DNA of 64,000 nucleotides from Prostheceraeus crozeri. Its lineage: Eukaryota > Platyhelminthes > Polycladida > Euryleptidae. Under the pieces are notes generated by a model, which did no database searches, was not told the origin of the DNA, and was given only the letters and a program-made list of their open reading frames with translations. The translations under genes were made by a program, and so were the position numbers. How positions within the stretch are numbered: position 1 is the first letter of the stretch; the number at the start of each line of letters is the position of its first letter. The stretch spans positions 1 through 64,000 of the forward strand of contig CAJQUW010000607.1 in the NCBI GenBank assembly GCA_907163375.1. The letters are read 5' to 3'. Shown here in pieces: positions 1 through 13,739 of this stretch.

Positions 1-1632
<1,632 letters not shown>

Positions 1633-1763
1633 CACTTGCAAGTGCTGGCAAAATAGAATTTTCCTAGGACTCAATAAAAATTTGTTGCATGTTTGGCATG
1701 AAAGTTAGAGAAAATATAGTAAGTATATAGAGAATAAGTATATAGTTGGTCGTGTCCATCAAA

Positions 1764-2258
1764 AATTCAGTTTTTTGCGGAGATTACGTTCCTGCGGTCT
1801 ATAATCTTTGCGGTCTGAATATTTTCTAACAGGCATATTAGTTAAGCGAAACTTAAGCTGATCATCAAGGGAATTTCATGAACCGCATTATAATGGAAAT
1901 CTTCATGAAAAATCGAGATCTTATTGTGCTTCTCTGCTCAAATTTCAAGTTTTTAATTCAATTTTCATCGACATGATTTCTTGATTCACAAGGCGTCATT
2001 TCTTGAATCTGCATAGTGAACCCATTGAGATCGTTTAAGGTTAATTATGATCAGTGTCTTTCATAGAGATATTTTGATCTTTCAGTGGCAGATAGCTTAT
2101 GATATGATCACTCTTAAGATAAAAATACTCTACATTAAGGAGGCTGAGCATGAAAGTAATTGCTAATTTAACCAACCTTACATCAAGGCTGTCATGACAC
2201 GGAGGATCTGCAAAATAATATTATTCCTTCTGTATTGCTATCATGTACCATAGAATGT
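1764..2258 (+). repeat. left copy of diverged direct repeat flanking the satellite
   Basis: This segment aligns along its length with 9262-9860. Shared blocks include GATTACGTTCCTGCGGTCT against GATGACGTTCCTGCGCTCC, the string TTTCAAGTTTTTAATTCAAT, GCTGTCATGACAC, and AAAATAATATTATTCCTTCT. Both copies are in the same orientation, with many substitutions and small indels, so the duplication is old. No coding potential is seen. Confidence 0.85.
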
Positions 2259-5200
2259 CACTGTAAACTATAGGGCACGAAATTTAGGCATCAATTCTAA
2301 CCAATACAAGGCACGAAGTTCATAGTGCCCAGTTCGTGTCCTTCGATTTCCTTGGATAAACAAACATTTGGTTTGGTGCCTAATAGTGCCTAGTTGCGCC
2401 TGCCCAGTTCGTGCCCTTCGATTTCATTGGATAAACAAACATTTGGTTTGGTGCCTAATAGTGCCTAGTTGCGCCTGCCCAGTTGGTGCCCAGTGATTTC
2501 CTTGGATAGACAAACATTTGGTTTGGTGCCTAATAGTGCCTAGTTGCGCCTGCCCAGTTCGTGCCCTTCGATTTCATTGGATAAACAAACATTTGATTTG
2601 GTGCCTAATAGTGCCTAGTTGCGCCTGCCCAGTTCGTGCCCTTCGATTTCATTGGATAAACAAACATTTGGTTTGGTGCCTAATAGTGCCTAGTTGCGCC
2701 TGCCCAGTTCGTGTCCTTCAATTTCCTTGGATAGACAAACATTTGATTTGGTGCCTAATAGTGCCTAGTTGCGCCTGCCCAGTTGGTGCCCAGTGATTTC
2801 CTTGGATAAACAAACATTTGGTTTGGTGCCTAATAGTGCCTAGTTGCGCCTGCCCAGTTCGTGCCCTTCGATTTCATTGGATAAACAAACATTTGGTTTG
2901 GTGCCTAATAGTGCCTAGTTACGCCTACCCAGTTCGTGCCCTTCGTTTTCATTGGATAAATAAACATTTGATTTGGTACCTAATAGTGCCTAGTTGCGCC
3001 TGCCCAGTTCGTGCCCTTCGATTTCATTGGATAAACAAACATTTGGTTTGGTGCCTAATAGTGCCTAGTTGCGCCTGCCCAGTGATTTCCTTGGATAAAC
3101 AAACATTTGGTTTGGTACCTAATAGTGCCTAGTTGCGCCTGCCCAGTTGGTGCCCAGTGATTTCCTTGGATAAACAAACATTTGATTTGGTGCCTAATAG
3201 TGCCTAGTTGCGCCTGCCCAGTTGGTGCCCTTCGATTTCATTGGATAAACAAACATTTGGTTTGGTGCCTAATAGTGCCTAGTTGCGCCTGCCCAGTTGG
3301 TGCCCAGTGATTTCCTTGGATAAATTAACATTTGGTTTGGTGCCTAATAGTGCCTAGTTGCGCCTGCCCAGTGATTTCCTTGGATAAACAAACATTTGAT
3401 TTGGTATCTAATAGTGCCTAGTTACGCCTGCCCAGTTCGTGCCCTTTGATTTCCTTGGATAGACAAACATTTGGTTTGGTGCCTAATAGTGCCAAGTTGC
3501 GCCTGCCCAGTTGGTGCCCAGTGATTTCCTTGGATAAACAAACATTTGGTTTGGTGCCTAATAGTGCCTAGTTGCGCCTGCCCAGTTCGTGCCCTTCGAT
3601 TTCATTGGATAAACAAACATTTGGTTTGATGCCTAATAGTGCTTAGTTGCGCCTGCCCAGTTCGTGTCCAGCGATTTCCTTGGATAAACAAACATTTGGT
3701 TTGGTGCCTAATAGTGCCTAGTTGCGCCTGCCCAGTGATTTCCTTGGATAGACAAACATTTGGTTTGGTGCCTAATAGTGCCAAGTTGCGCCTGCCCAGT
3801 TGGTGCCCAGTGATTTCCTTGGATAAACAAACATTTGGTTTGGTGCCTAATAGTGCCTAGTTGCGCCTGCCCAGTTCGTGCCCTTCGATTTCATTGGATA
3901 AACAAACATTTGGTTTGATGCCTAATAGTGCCTAGTTGCGCCTGCCCAGTTCGTTTCCAGCGATTTCCTTGGATAAACAAACATTTGATTTGGTACCTAA
4001 TAGTGCCTAGTTGCGCCTGCCCAGTGATTTCCTTGGATAAACAAACATTTGATTTGGTACCTAATAGTGCCTAGTTGCGCCTGCCCAGTTGGTGCCCAGT
4101 GATTTCCTTGGATAAACAAACATTTTTTTGGTACCTAATAGTGCCTAGTTGCGCCTGCCCAGTTCGTGCCCTTCGATTTCATTGGATAAACAAACATTTG
4201 GTTTGGTGCCTAATAGTGCCTAGTTGCGCCTGCCCAGTTGGTGCCCAGTGATTTCCTTGGATAAACAAACATTTGGTTTGGTGCCTAATAGTGCCTAGTT
4301 GCGCCTGCCCAGTTCGTGCCCTTCGATTTCATTGGATAAACAAACATTTGGTTTGGTGCCTAATAGTGCCTAGTTGCGCCTGCCCAGTTCGTGCCCTTCG
4401 ATTTCATTGGATAAACAAACATTTGGTTTGGTGCCTAATAGTGCCTAGTTGCGCCTGCCCAGTTGGTGCACAGTGATTTCCTTGGATAAGCAAACATTTG
4501 GTTTGGTGCCTAATAGTGCCTAGTTGCGCCTGCCCAGTTGGTGCCCAGTGATTTCCTTGGATAAACAAACATTTGGTTTGGTGCCTAATAGTGCCTAGTT
4601 GCGGCTGCCCAGTGATTTCCTTGGATAAACAAACATTTGATTTGGTACCTAATAGTGCCTAGTTACGCCTGCCCAGTTCGTGCCCTTTGATTTCCTTGGA
4701 TAGACAAACATTTGGTTTGGTGCCTAATAGTGCCTAGTTGCGCCTGCCCAGTGATTTCCTTGGATAAACAAACATTTGATTTGGTACCTAATAGTGCCTA
4801 GTTACGCCTGCCCAGTTCGTGCCCTTTGATTTCCTTGGATAGACAAACATTTGGTTTGGTGCCTAATAGTGCCTAGTTGCGCCTGCCCAGTTGGTGCCCA
4901 GTGATTTCCTTGGATAAACAAACATTTGGTTTGGTGCCTAATAGTGCCTAGTTGCGCCTGCCCAGTTCGTGCCCTTCGTTTTCATTGGATAAACAAACAT
5001 TTGGTTTGGTGCCTAATAGTGCCTAGTTGCGCCTGCCCAGTTGGTGCCCAGTGATTTCCTTGGATAAACAAACATTTGGTTTGGTGCCTAATAGTGCCTA
5101 GTTGCGCCTGCCCAGTTCGTGCCCTTTGATTTCATTGGATAAACAAACATTTGGTTTGATGCCTAATAGTGCCTAGTTGCGCCTGCCCAGTTCGTGTCCA

Positions 5201-8200
5201 GCGATTTCCTTGGATAAACAAACATTTGATTTGGTACCTAATAGTGCCTAGTTACGCCTGTCCAGTTCGTGCCCTTTGATTTCATTGGATAAACAAACAT
5301 TTGGTTTGATGCCTAATAGTGCCTAGTTGCGCCTGCCCAGTTCGTGTCCTTCGATTTCTTTGGATAAACAAACATTTGGTTTGGTGCCTAATAGTGCCTA
5401 GTTGCGTCTGCCCAGTTCGTGCCCTTCGATTTCATTGGATAAACAAACATTTGGTTTGGTGCCTAATAGTGCCTAGTTGCGCCTGCCCAGTTGGTGCCCA
5501 GTGATTTCCTTGGATAGACAAACATTTGGTTTTGTGCCTAATAGTGCCTAGTTGCGCCTGCCCAGTTCGTGCCCTTCGATTTCATTGGATAAACAAACAT
5601 TTGGTTTGGTGCCTAATAGTGCCTAGTTGCGCCTGCCCAGTTCGTGCCCTTCGATTTCATTGGATAAACAAACATTTGGTATGGTGCCTAATAGTGCCTA
5701 GTTGCGCCTGCCCAGTTCGTGCCCTTCGAATTCATTGGATAAACAAACATTTGGTTTGGTGCCTAATAGTGCCTAGTTGCGCCTGCCCAGTTGGTGCCCA
5801 GTGATTTCCTTGGATAAGCAAACATTTGGTTTGGTGCCTAATAGTGCCTAGTTGCGCCTGCCCAGTTGGTGCCCAGTGATTTCCTTGGATAAACAAACAT
5901 TTTGGTTTGGTGCCTAATAGTGCCTAGTTGCGCCTGCCAGTGATTTCCTTGGATAAACAAACATTTGATTTGGTACCTAATAGTGCCTAGTTACGCCTGC
6001 CCAGTTCGTGCCCTTTGATTTCCTTGGATAGACAAACATTTGGTTTGGTGCCTAATAGTGCCTAGTTGCGCCTGCCCAGTTCGTGCCCTTTGATTTCCTT
6101 GGATAGACAAACATTTGGTTTGGTGCCTAATAGTGCCTAGTTGCGCCTGCCCAGTTGGTGCCCAGTGATTTCCTTGGATAAACAAACATTTGGTTTGGTG
6201 CCTAATAGTGCCTAGTTGCGCCTGCCCAGTTCGTGCCCTTCGTTTTCATTGGATAAACAAACATTTGGTTTGGTGCCTAATAGTGCCTAGTTGCGCCTGC
6301 CCAGTTGGTGCCCAGTGATTTCCTTGGATAAACAAACATTTGGTTTGGTGCCTAATAGTGCCTAGTTGCGCCTGCCCAGTTCGTGCCCTTTGATTTCATT
6401 GGATAAACAAACATTTGGTTTGATGCCTAATAGTGCCTAGTTGCGCCTGCCCAGTTCGTGTCCAGCGATTTCCTTGGATAAACAAACATTTGATTTGGTA
6501 CCTAATAGTGCCTAGTTACGCCTGCCCAGTTCGTGCCCTTTGATTTCATTGGATAAACAAACATTTGGTTTGATGCCTAACAGTGCCTAGTTGCGCCTGC
6601 CCAGTTCGTGTCCTTCGATTTCCTTGGATAAACAAACATTTGGTTTGGTGCCTAATAGTGCCTAGTTGCGCCTGCCCAGTTCGTGCCCTTCGATTTCATT
6701 GGATAAACAAACATTTGGTTTGGTGCCTAATAGTGCCTAGTTGCGCCTGCCCAGTTGGTGCCCAGTGATTTCCTTGGATAGACAAACATTTGGTTTGGTG
6801 CCTAATAGTGCCTAGTTGCGCCTGCCCAGTTCGTGCCCTTCGATTTCATTGGATAAACAAACATTTGGTTTGGTGCCTAATAGTGCCTAGTTGCGCCTGC
6901 CCAGTTGGTGCCCAGTGATTTCCTTGGATAAACAAACATTTGGTTTGGTGCCTAATAGTGCCTAGTTGCGCCTGCCCAGTTCGTGCCCTTCGATTTCATT
7001 GGATAAACAAACATTTGGTTTGGTGCCTAATAGTGCCTAGTTGCGCCTGCCCAGTTCGTGCCCTTCGATTTAATTGGATAAACAAACATTTGGTTTGGTG
7101 CCTAATAGTGCCTAGTTGCGCCTGCCCAGTTGGTGCCCAGTGATTTCCTTGGATAAGCAAACATTTGGTTTGGTGCCTAATAGTGCCTAGTTGCGCCTGC
7201 CCAGTGATTTCCTTGGATAAACAAACATTTGATTTGGTACCTAATAGTGCCTAGTTACGCCTGCCCAGTTCGTGCCCTTTGATTTCCTTGGATAGACAAA
7301 CATTTGGTTTGGTGCCTAATAGTGCCTAGTTGCGCCTGCCCAGTGATTTCCTTGGATAAACAAACATTTGATTTGGTACCTAATAGTGCCTAGTTACGCC
7401 TGCCCAGTTCGTGCCCTTTGATTTCCTTGGACAGACAAACATTTGGTTTGGTGCCTAATAGTGCCTAGTTGCGCCTGCCCAGTTGGTGCCCAGTGATTTC
7501 CTTGGATAAACAAACATTTGGTTTGGTGCCTAATAGTGCCTAGTTGCGCCTGCCCAGTTCGTGCCCTTCGTTTTCATTGGATAAACAAACATTTGGTTTG
7601 GTGCCTAATAGTGCCTAGTTGCGCCTGCCCAGTTGGTGCCCAGTGATTTCCTTGGATAAACAAACATTTGGTTTGGTGCCTAATAGTGCCTAGTGCGCCT
7701 GCCCAGTTCGTGCCCTTCGATTTCATTGGATAAACAAACATTTGGTTTGTTGCCTAATAGTGCCTAGTTGCGCCTGCCCAGTTCGTGTCCAGCGATTTCC
7801 TTGGATAAACAAACATTTGATTTGGTACCTAATAGTGCCTAGTTACGCCTGCCCAGTTCGTGCCCTTTGATTTCATTGGATAAACAAACATTTGGTTTGA
7901 TGCCTAATAGTGCCTAGTTGCGCCTGCCCAGTTCGTGTCCTTCGATTTCCTTGGATAAACAAACATTTGATTTGGTGCCTAATAGTGCCTAGTTGCGCCT
8001 GCCCAGTTCGTGTCCTTCGATTTCCTTGGATAAACAAACATTTGGTTTGGTGCCTAATAGTGCCTAGTTGCGCCTGCCCAGTTCGTGCCCTTCGATTTCA
8101 TTGGATAAACAAACATTTGGTTTGGTGCCTAATAGTGCCTAGTTGCGCCTGCCCAGTTCGTGCCCTTCGATTTCATTGGATAAACAAACATTTGATTTGG

Positions 8201-9217
8201 TGCCTAATAGTGCCTAGTTGCGCCTGCCCAGTTCGTGTCCTTCGATTTCCTTGGATAAACAAACATTTGGTTTGGTGCCTAATAGTGCCTAGTTGCGCCT
8301 GCCCAGTTCGTGCCCTTCGATTTCATTGGATAAACAAACATTTGGTTTGGTGCCTAATAGTGCCTAGTTGCGCCTGCCCAGTTGGTGCCCAGTGATTTCC
8401 TTGGATAGACAAACATTTGGTTTGGTGCCTAATAGTGCCTAGTTGCGCCTGCCCAGTTCGTGCCCTTCGATTTCATTGGATAAACAAACATTTGGTTTGG
8501 TGCCTAATAGTGCCTAGTTGCGCCTGCCCAGTTGGTGCCCAGTGATTTCCTTGGATAAACAAACATTTGGTTTGGTGCCTAATAGTGCCTAGTTGCGCCT
8601 GCCCAGTTCGTGCCCTTCGATTTCATTGGATAAACAAACATTTGGTTTGGTGCCTAATAGTGCCTAGTTGCGCCTGCCCAGTTGGTGCCCAGTGATTTCC
8701 TTGGATAAACAAACATTTGGTTTGGTGCCTAATAGTGCCTAGTTGCGCCTGCCCAGTTCGTGCCCTTTGATTTCATTGGATAAACAAACATTTGGTTTGA
8801 TGCCTAATAGTGCCTAGTTGCGCCTGCCCAGTTCGTGTCCAGCGATTTCCTTGGATAAACAAACATTTGATTTGGTACCTAATAGTGCCTAGTTACACCT
8901 GCCCAGTTCGTGCCCTTTGATTTCGTTGGATAAACAAACATTTGGTTTGATGCCTAATAGTGCCTAGTTGCGCCTGCCCAGTTCGTGTCCTTCGATTTCC
9001 TTGGATAAACAAACATTTGGTTTGCAGCCTAATAGTGCCTAGTTGCGCCTGCCCAGTTCGTGCACTTCGATTTCATTGGATAAACAAACATTTGATTTGA
9101 TGCCTAATAGTGCCTAGTTGCGCCTACTGGTGCCTCGAGGCACTAACTAGGCGCTAACTGGCACGACATTCCGGCTTCGTGCCTAAGTTAGTGCCCTACA
9201 GCTTACAGTTTACGGTG
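2259..9217. mobile_element. satellite-bearing element with inverted ends (candidate non-autonomous transposon)
   Basis: The satellite is enclosed by an imperfect inverted repeat of about 30 bp. The left end (2259-2290) reads CACTGTAAAC..TAGGGCAC..TTTAGGCA. The reverse complement of the right end (9180-9217) reads CACCGTAAACTG..TAGGGCAC..CTTAGGCA. Just inside the right end, 9139-9167 resembles an inverted satellite monomer (GGCACTAACTAGGCG). No transposase is present and no convincing target-site duplication was found. A non-autonomous DNA transposon with amplified subterminal repeats is the best reading. Chance similarity of GC-rich words is the alternative. Confidence 0.5.
2315..9130 (+). 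repeat. 75-bp satellite array, about 90 monomers
   Basis: The tandem monomers are 75 bp with the core GGTGCCTAATAGTGCCTAG, then TTGCGCCTGCCCAG, a variable segment, and TTGGATAAACAAACATTTG. Several monomer types differ after CCCAGTT: CGTGCCCTTCGATTTCATT, GGTGCCCAGTGATTTCCTT, CGTGTCCAGCGATTTCC and CGTGTCCTTCGATTTCC. A short 64-bp type also occurs. Because 75 is a multiple of three, reading frames stay open for up to 161 codons on the plus strand. These frames lack signs of real genes and should not be annotated as proteins. Confidence 0.98.
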
Positions 9218-9261
9218 GAGTATCGACTCAAAAAAGTATCTGTATACAGTGAAAATTTTTA

Positions 9262-9860
9262 CATGAAAAGATTCAGTTTTCTGCGGAGATGACGTTCCTG
9301 CGCTCCAAAATTTCAGCCTTTTTCAAAAAGTCAAAATTTTGCCAATTTATATACTGCCGACATGACGTCCCGTTATAAGTAGTGTCAGAAGTTTGATATC
9401 AGAAGGAATGAATATTTGGTGACAAGCATCGCAACTAAGCGGAAATTATACTGATGATCAAGGAAATCTAATGAGCGGCATTAGAATGGAAGTCTTCATG
9501 AAAAAGTCGACATCTTATTGTGCTGTCATGGCTGAAATATTTCAAGTTTTTAATTCAATTTTAATCGTCTTGAATTTATGATTCATTAAATTTATGTTTC
9601 ACTTCTTGAATCTGAATGGTGAAGTGGACCCATTTACATCTTTCAAAGTTAATTGAAATCATTGTCTTTGATTGCTATTTTGCTCTACCAGTGGCAGGTT
9701 GCTTATGATCACGCTTAAGAAAATTCTCTTGAGGTTGAGCATGAAAGCAATAGCAGGTCATCGAGTTGCCAATTTAACAAACATTACCTCTCCACGGCTG
9801 TCATGACACTTAGAATCTGTAAAATAATATTATTCCTTCTGCTTTATGCTTTCATGATCA
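9262..9860 (+). repeat. right copy of diverged direct repeat flanking the satellite
   Basis: This is the partner of 1764-2258, in the same orientation. It is somewhat longer because of small insertions, for example near 9580-9600 and 9740-9770. Similarity fades around 9860, at the position that corresponds to the start of the satellite element in the left copy. No coding potential is seen. Confidence 0.85.
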
Positions 9861-10593
9861 GTCAATTCCATTGTAATTTCTTCAAAACTGCATGAATGTG
9901 CATATCTCACATTTGGAAAGAATTCTGACTCTATCTCCTTGAGTTCATTTAATAAAATCGAAAGTGTATACACATTGGGGATTTAATAAATGCGGAGTTA
10001 CCTCTCTACCTAATATACTATATGCATGTGACTATCACACGGCAATATAGAGGGCGAAGCAAGTTATATTTCACCTGTACTTTAATACGTGCTTTAGGAT
10101 AATTTTATATAATTTTCGATACACTGGTGCGGCTTGCGCGCAGGCCTAGTATATGTTAAGAATAGGACTTGAATGTTCGTCATATGTGGTAAAGGCTACC
10201 CTATAATTTATTAAAATGGAAGATGGCTTATCTTTCGTCTGTCAGAATGCCTCTTGCTGTTTCAATCAATGATACGGAAGCCTTAATGTTCATGATCTCG
10301 AGACAGTTAAGAGTACACTGATGCTACAAGTGTGCTATCTAATTGAAAGAAGTTTCTCTAATCACATTGAATAGTTGCCTTGACACAGGAAAAATAATAA
10401 TTCTACTGTCAATATTTGCAACTTCCAAACTTCTTGTTATGACATCAAATGCAACTAAGACAGGGAAGTTTCACATCATACAACAAATGAACGGAAATCT
10501 AGGGCTAAAAATAATAATGATTATTTTGCTTGTGAAGAAGTGTGGCACAATAACAAAGAACAAAAACATCTCCTAAAATAGCAGCGTCAAGGA
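9861..10593. other. AT-rich unique DNA, no gene seen
   Basis: Only short unsupported frames occur, including a 77-codon plus-strand frame at 10343-10576 with low-complexity lysine/isoleucine content. The last eight bases, GTCAAGGA (10586-10593), are the left target-site duplication of the hAT-like element that follows. Confidence 0.6.
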
Positions 10594-12385
10594 CAGGGCT
10601 CCTGAGCCGGGATCCGATCCGATCACTACATGCGTGATCCGGTAAATGATCCGAGATCCGGTAATGAAATTTATGCCTACAATTGTTCAGTGATTATAAT
10701 CAAGTGCTTTAACTTAACTAAAGCCGGTATTCATTTTATAACATAGGATTGACTTTTCATAGAGATTATTTGTATTTCAAAAATGGTGTCAAATCTGGTG
10801 TAACAGAGTATAAAAAACCGTTAACGAATGACAGAGAATTCATTTCAATTTAATTCAAAATTTCGTAATGAGAGCACAATTAAACGTGTAAATTACCTAA
10901 ATTGCCTACAGGGTACCATATGGGCGCAGATCTTCGCTTTATATCGGCGAGACGGGTCGGGTAGTGCCATCCACCATCATCTTTGCTACAGACACAATGA
11001 TCCAAATTCATTAAATGGTTTCACTACAATTATCTAACACAAGACTCAGGGTTGCCAAACTCGTCCAGAAAAAAATCCGGACGCTCTAATGTTATATCAT
11101 CAGAGTAAATATAAACATTAATTGTCTTCTATACTTAACTGTGAATAGAAAATAATCATTATGCGTAAGATTGTCATCAATATCATGCGTATCTCTTTTC
11201 CTCGTCATTCATAAATGACAGGTGATTTTGAATGAAAAATCGCAACTTTTATGAACCCCCAATATATTCAATTAACAAATACATCAATAAATCTCAGAAG
11301 CCTTGAGAATATTTCACAAATCCTTTTAACAAATATAGGCAGTACAAAGCTATATAATTTTCATGTAAATGTAATGAAAATATATATTTTCATGTAAATC
11401 GAGGTCAGGAATTCTACACGGATTCTTTGCTGATTGGAGCACCAGAAAATAGCAGTCAAATCGAGCTGCTTGTACCCAGATGAATTGTTCGTCTCATCTA
11501 GGCAAAGTGTGAACAAACATGCAAATCCGAGCTTCATTGTTCTGGCCGCGCTGCCTCTGAAGAACAGTTACGGTAGAATGAATTCTTCTATACAATACAA
11601 TTTGCAAACACATTGACAAGTCAAAATATATTTGTGCAAATCCAAGAAGTAAACTGTTATGACAACAGCATAGTGCATGTATAAAATTACCCAAATTGGA
11701 CCCTAGTAGTCTGTGAAAAAAGCAGTTTTCAAAAATGATACGGATGAATCAGCTTTAGTCCAAAGCAAGTAGTTGAATGATTTTAAACGGGTAAAGAAAT
11801 AACTGACGAACATTAGTATGGATTCGATAAAAATCCGGAAATTTGATGGTTTTGACAAAAAATCCGGACATCAGCAGATTCTGTCAACAAATCCGGACGT
11901 ATGGCAACCCTGAAGACTGTAGAACTGTCATGTTCTCATTGTCACTGAAAAATTCGAGTATTGAATGAAACTCGAAATTTTCGCCACTGAATACTCGAAT
12001 CTTCCTCGCTTTACACTCAATTCCGACTATTTGAGCGTTGTACAATCAACATCGTACTTGAACCATTCACAATAACTCACACGAACACATCATTGCTAGC
12101 TTTTAAATCGCCTAAGAAAGAAAGAATAGGCTTAGAGCAGTATTTCAATCATCTGTATGAAAGGCACTTATAGTAGCCTACTTCTTTCCATATTAAAACT
12201 TTTAAGTAACACTGGCATTCATTAAATGTCTAATTCCACTTCAGGAGAGGAAATCTGCTAGGCCTATTAAGATATCGGATCCTTTAGCGGATCATCGGAT
12301 CGGCTCATGCCCATGATTCGGAGCCGATGCGATCACAGTTATCGGATCATGAGCCGTATAATCCGGTGATCCGATAGGAGCCCTA
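10594..12385. mobile_element. non-autonomous hAT-like element with 8-bp TSD
   Basis: The left end begins CAGGGCTCCT and the right end finishes AGGAGCCCTA, giving hAT-style inverted termini. The same 8-bp duplication, GTCAAGGA, lies on both sides (10586-10593 and 12386-12393). The subterminal regions are rich in GATCCG/CGGATC words in both orientations (10607-10665; 12270-12375), as expected for clustered transposase-binding repeats. No transposase is encoded. The 1792 bp include a nested element (11047-11912). Without it the element is about 0.93 kb. Confidence 0.88.
11047..11912. mobile_element. nested non-autonomous TIR element
   Basis: The left end is CAGGGTTGCCAAACT and the right end is TATGGCAACCCTG, so an 11-bp terminal inverted repeat (CAGGGTTGCCA) is exact. 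AAGACT immediately precedes the left end (11041-11046) and follows the right end (11913-11918), a probable 6-bp duplication or a decayed 8-bp one. Copies of ATCCGGA sit inside both ends. Termini are hAT-like. There is no transposase. It lies inside the element at 10594-12385 and is therefore the younger insertion. Confidence 0.8.
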
Positions 12386-12566
12386 GTCAAGGACTACATG
12401 GGCTGCCGTGTAGTAGATGTCTGCGTTCGTGTTTTGACACCTAGAGTTGTGCATCATTTCCTTGTTGACAACACGGATTCACTTCCGTACATTGCCGACC
12501 TTTGTAATCCGGATCTTCAAAAAGAACGGCCGAATTTCTGCGCCTCTTGTGAACCCACAACATAGA
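12386..12566 (+). CDS. possible exon fragment, unknown product
   Basis: One frame starting at the right copy of GTCAAGGA reads VKDYMGCRVVDV.. and continues for about 59 codons to ..NFCASCEPTT and a stop. Its codon use is richer in G and C than its surroundings, and a consensus donor word, GTAAGT, follows at 12571. In the pre-insertion arrangement the segment would be preceded by ..AATAGCAG, a weak acceptor-like end. The hAT-like element sits exactly at this junction. I do not recognise the protein. The two cysteine pairs near the end could suggest a metal site, but that is speculation. It may be a host exon, a relic of another transposon, or chance. Confidence 0.3.
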
Positions 12567-12736
12567 ACCTGTAAGTACACTCAATCGTGTTCCGTATCAA
12601 CCACGTATTGGAAAAAACAGTACATGTACTAGCACTAAGTACTGCGCAGTAAATAGTAATGAGCATTTTTATCGTCGTGGAATGGCGATTTTCTCATTTC
12701 AACTATTTTGACACGAATATTATGATATCTTACAAT

Positions 12737-13393
12737 CAGGAATGCGGAGTCGGAGTCCTATCAAATGATGGGACTCCGGACTATAACTAAAGCCGAAGTA
12801 CAACACAAACAAATTATTTATCCTCGTGCATAGCTGTCTTGATGTCAACTTTCTCCGTCAAACAAAAGTACAGAGACAGCAGTGCATGTAAAGATTGTAA
12901 TAGTTGAGGGAAGGAACCGTGATAGTGAAAAAAGGATTGTCGTTTCACTCGGTGTATTTAGCAGATATTGTGATTTAGTAGAGAAGAGAAGCCGTCCTAG
13001 CCTCGATCACACCTACGCGCCAAAGGTCACATCGGAGGCAAAAATGAAATACTAGTTTGTTTGAGAACATTGCTTTTCATCCTAACGTCAATCGTGTGTG
13101 ATGGCTCCTCCAAAGCGCGCATTAAAATCGAAAGTATACTCATATTTTTTTGAGGATGGTGGATTTTCCTGTCTGGTAGAGAGTGCAGAAAGTCCGTGTG
13201 AAGCACACATCAACAAGTGATGTGCAAAGTTGATGAAGTTTCATAGAAAATGATTAATTTGATACACCGATGATCACCAAAATCAGGCTCAGGTAAGCCT
13301 ATAATGATCTATGATGTAGGTTACCAGAACTAGGCTTATATACTTGCCACCTGGAGTCAGAGTCCTATCAAATGATAGAACTCCGCATCCCTG
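12737..13393. mobile_element. hAT-like MITE, 657 bp
   Basis: The left end is CAGGAATGCGGAGT and the right end ACTCCGCATCCCTG, an inverted repeat of 14 bp with one mismatch. A second shared block, GAGTCCTATCAAATGAT, lies inside each end in direct orientation. The flanking octamers CTTACAAT (12729-12736) and CTTCCAAT (13394-13401) match at seven of eight positions, the 8-bp duplication expected of hAT. No transposase is encoded, so it is non-autonomous. Confidence 0.87.
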
Positions 13394-13739
13394 CTTCCAA
13401 TGCTTTTCGAAATTTTCATGGACAGTATACCCATATTACGGATCAGTAGCATACATCACGGACGAGCTTTCACGAGCTGACGGCTGTGGTCTTGTCTCTG
13501 ATGGTATTTGGTCTTTTGTGCTGTATCGTGGTGCATTTCTGTCAAGTTGGTGGAAATTTTGTATGATTCTGACCGTCGTGGAGTTCTCTTTCACCTCGAG
13601 TGGTTTGCTGGATGGGTTTTCTCCTATTTTGGGCTCTTCTTTGTGTCTGAGATCTGTTCATCGCGTAACCATTTTATTTTGGAGCTGGCAAATGTCTTCA
13701 AAGGAGAGAATTAAAACCCCCTGACCTTTGAAGCGGTAA

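Noticed and set aside
2518-8395. Plus-strand frames of 60-161 codons with repeats such as PSCACPVRALRFHWINKHL
   Set aside because: They are by-products of a 75-bp period divisible by three. Indels and monomer variants break them freely, so they are not protein genes.
2315-9130. CRISPR-like array
   Set aside because: Monomers are contiguous with no unique spacers, and the context is eukaryotic.
13344-13724. 126-codon frame before the LINE
   Set aside because: No motif, and it overlaps the right end of the hAT-like MITE. It is more likely LINE 5' region or chance.
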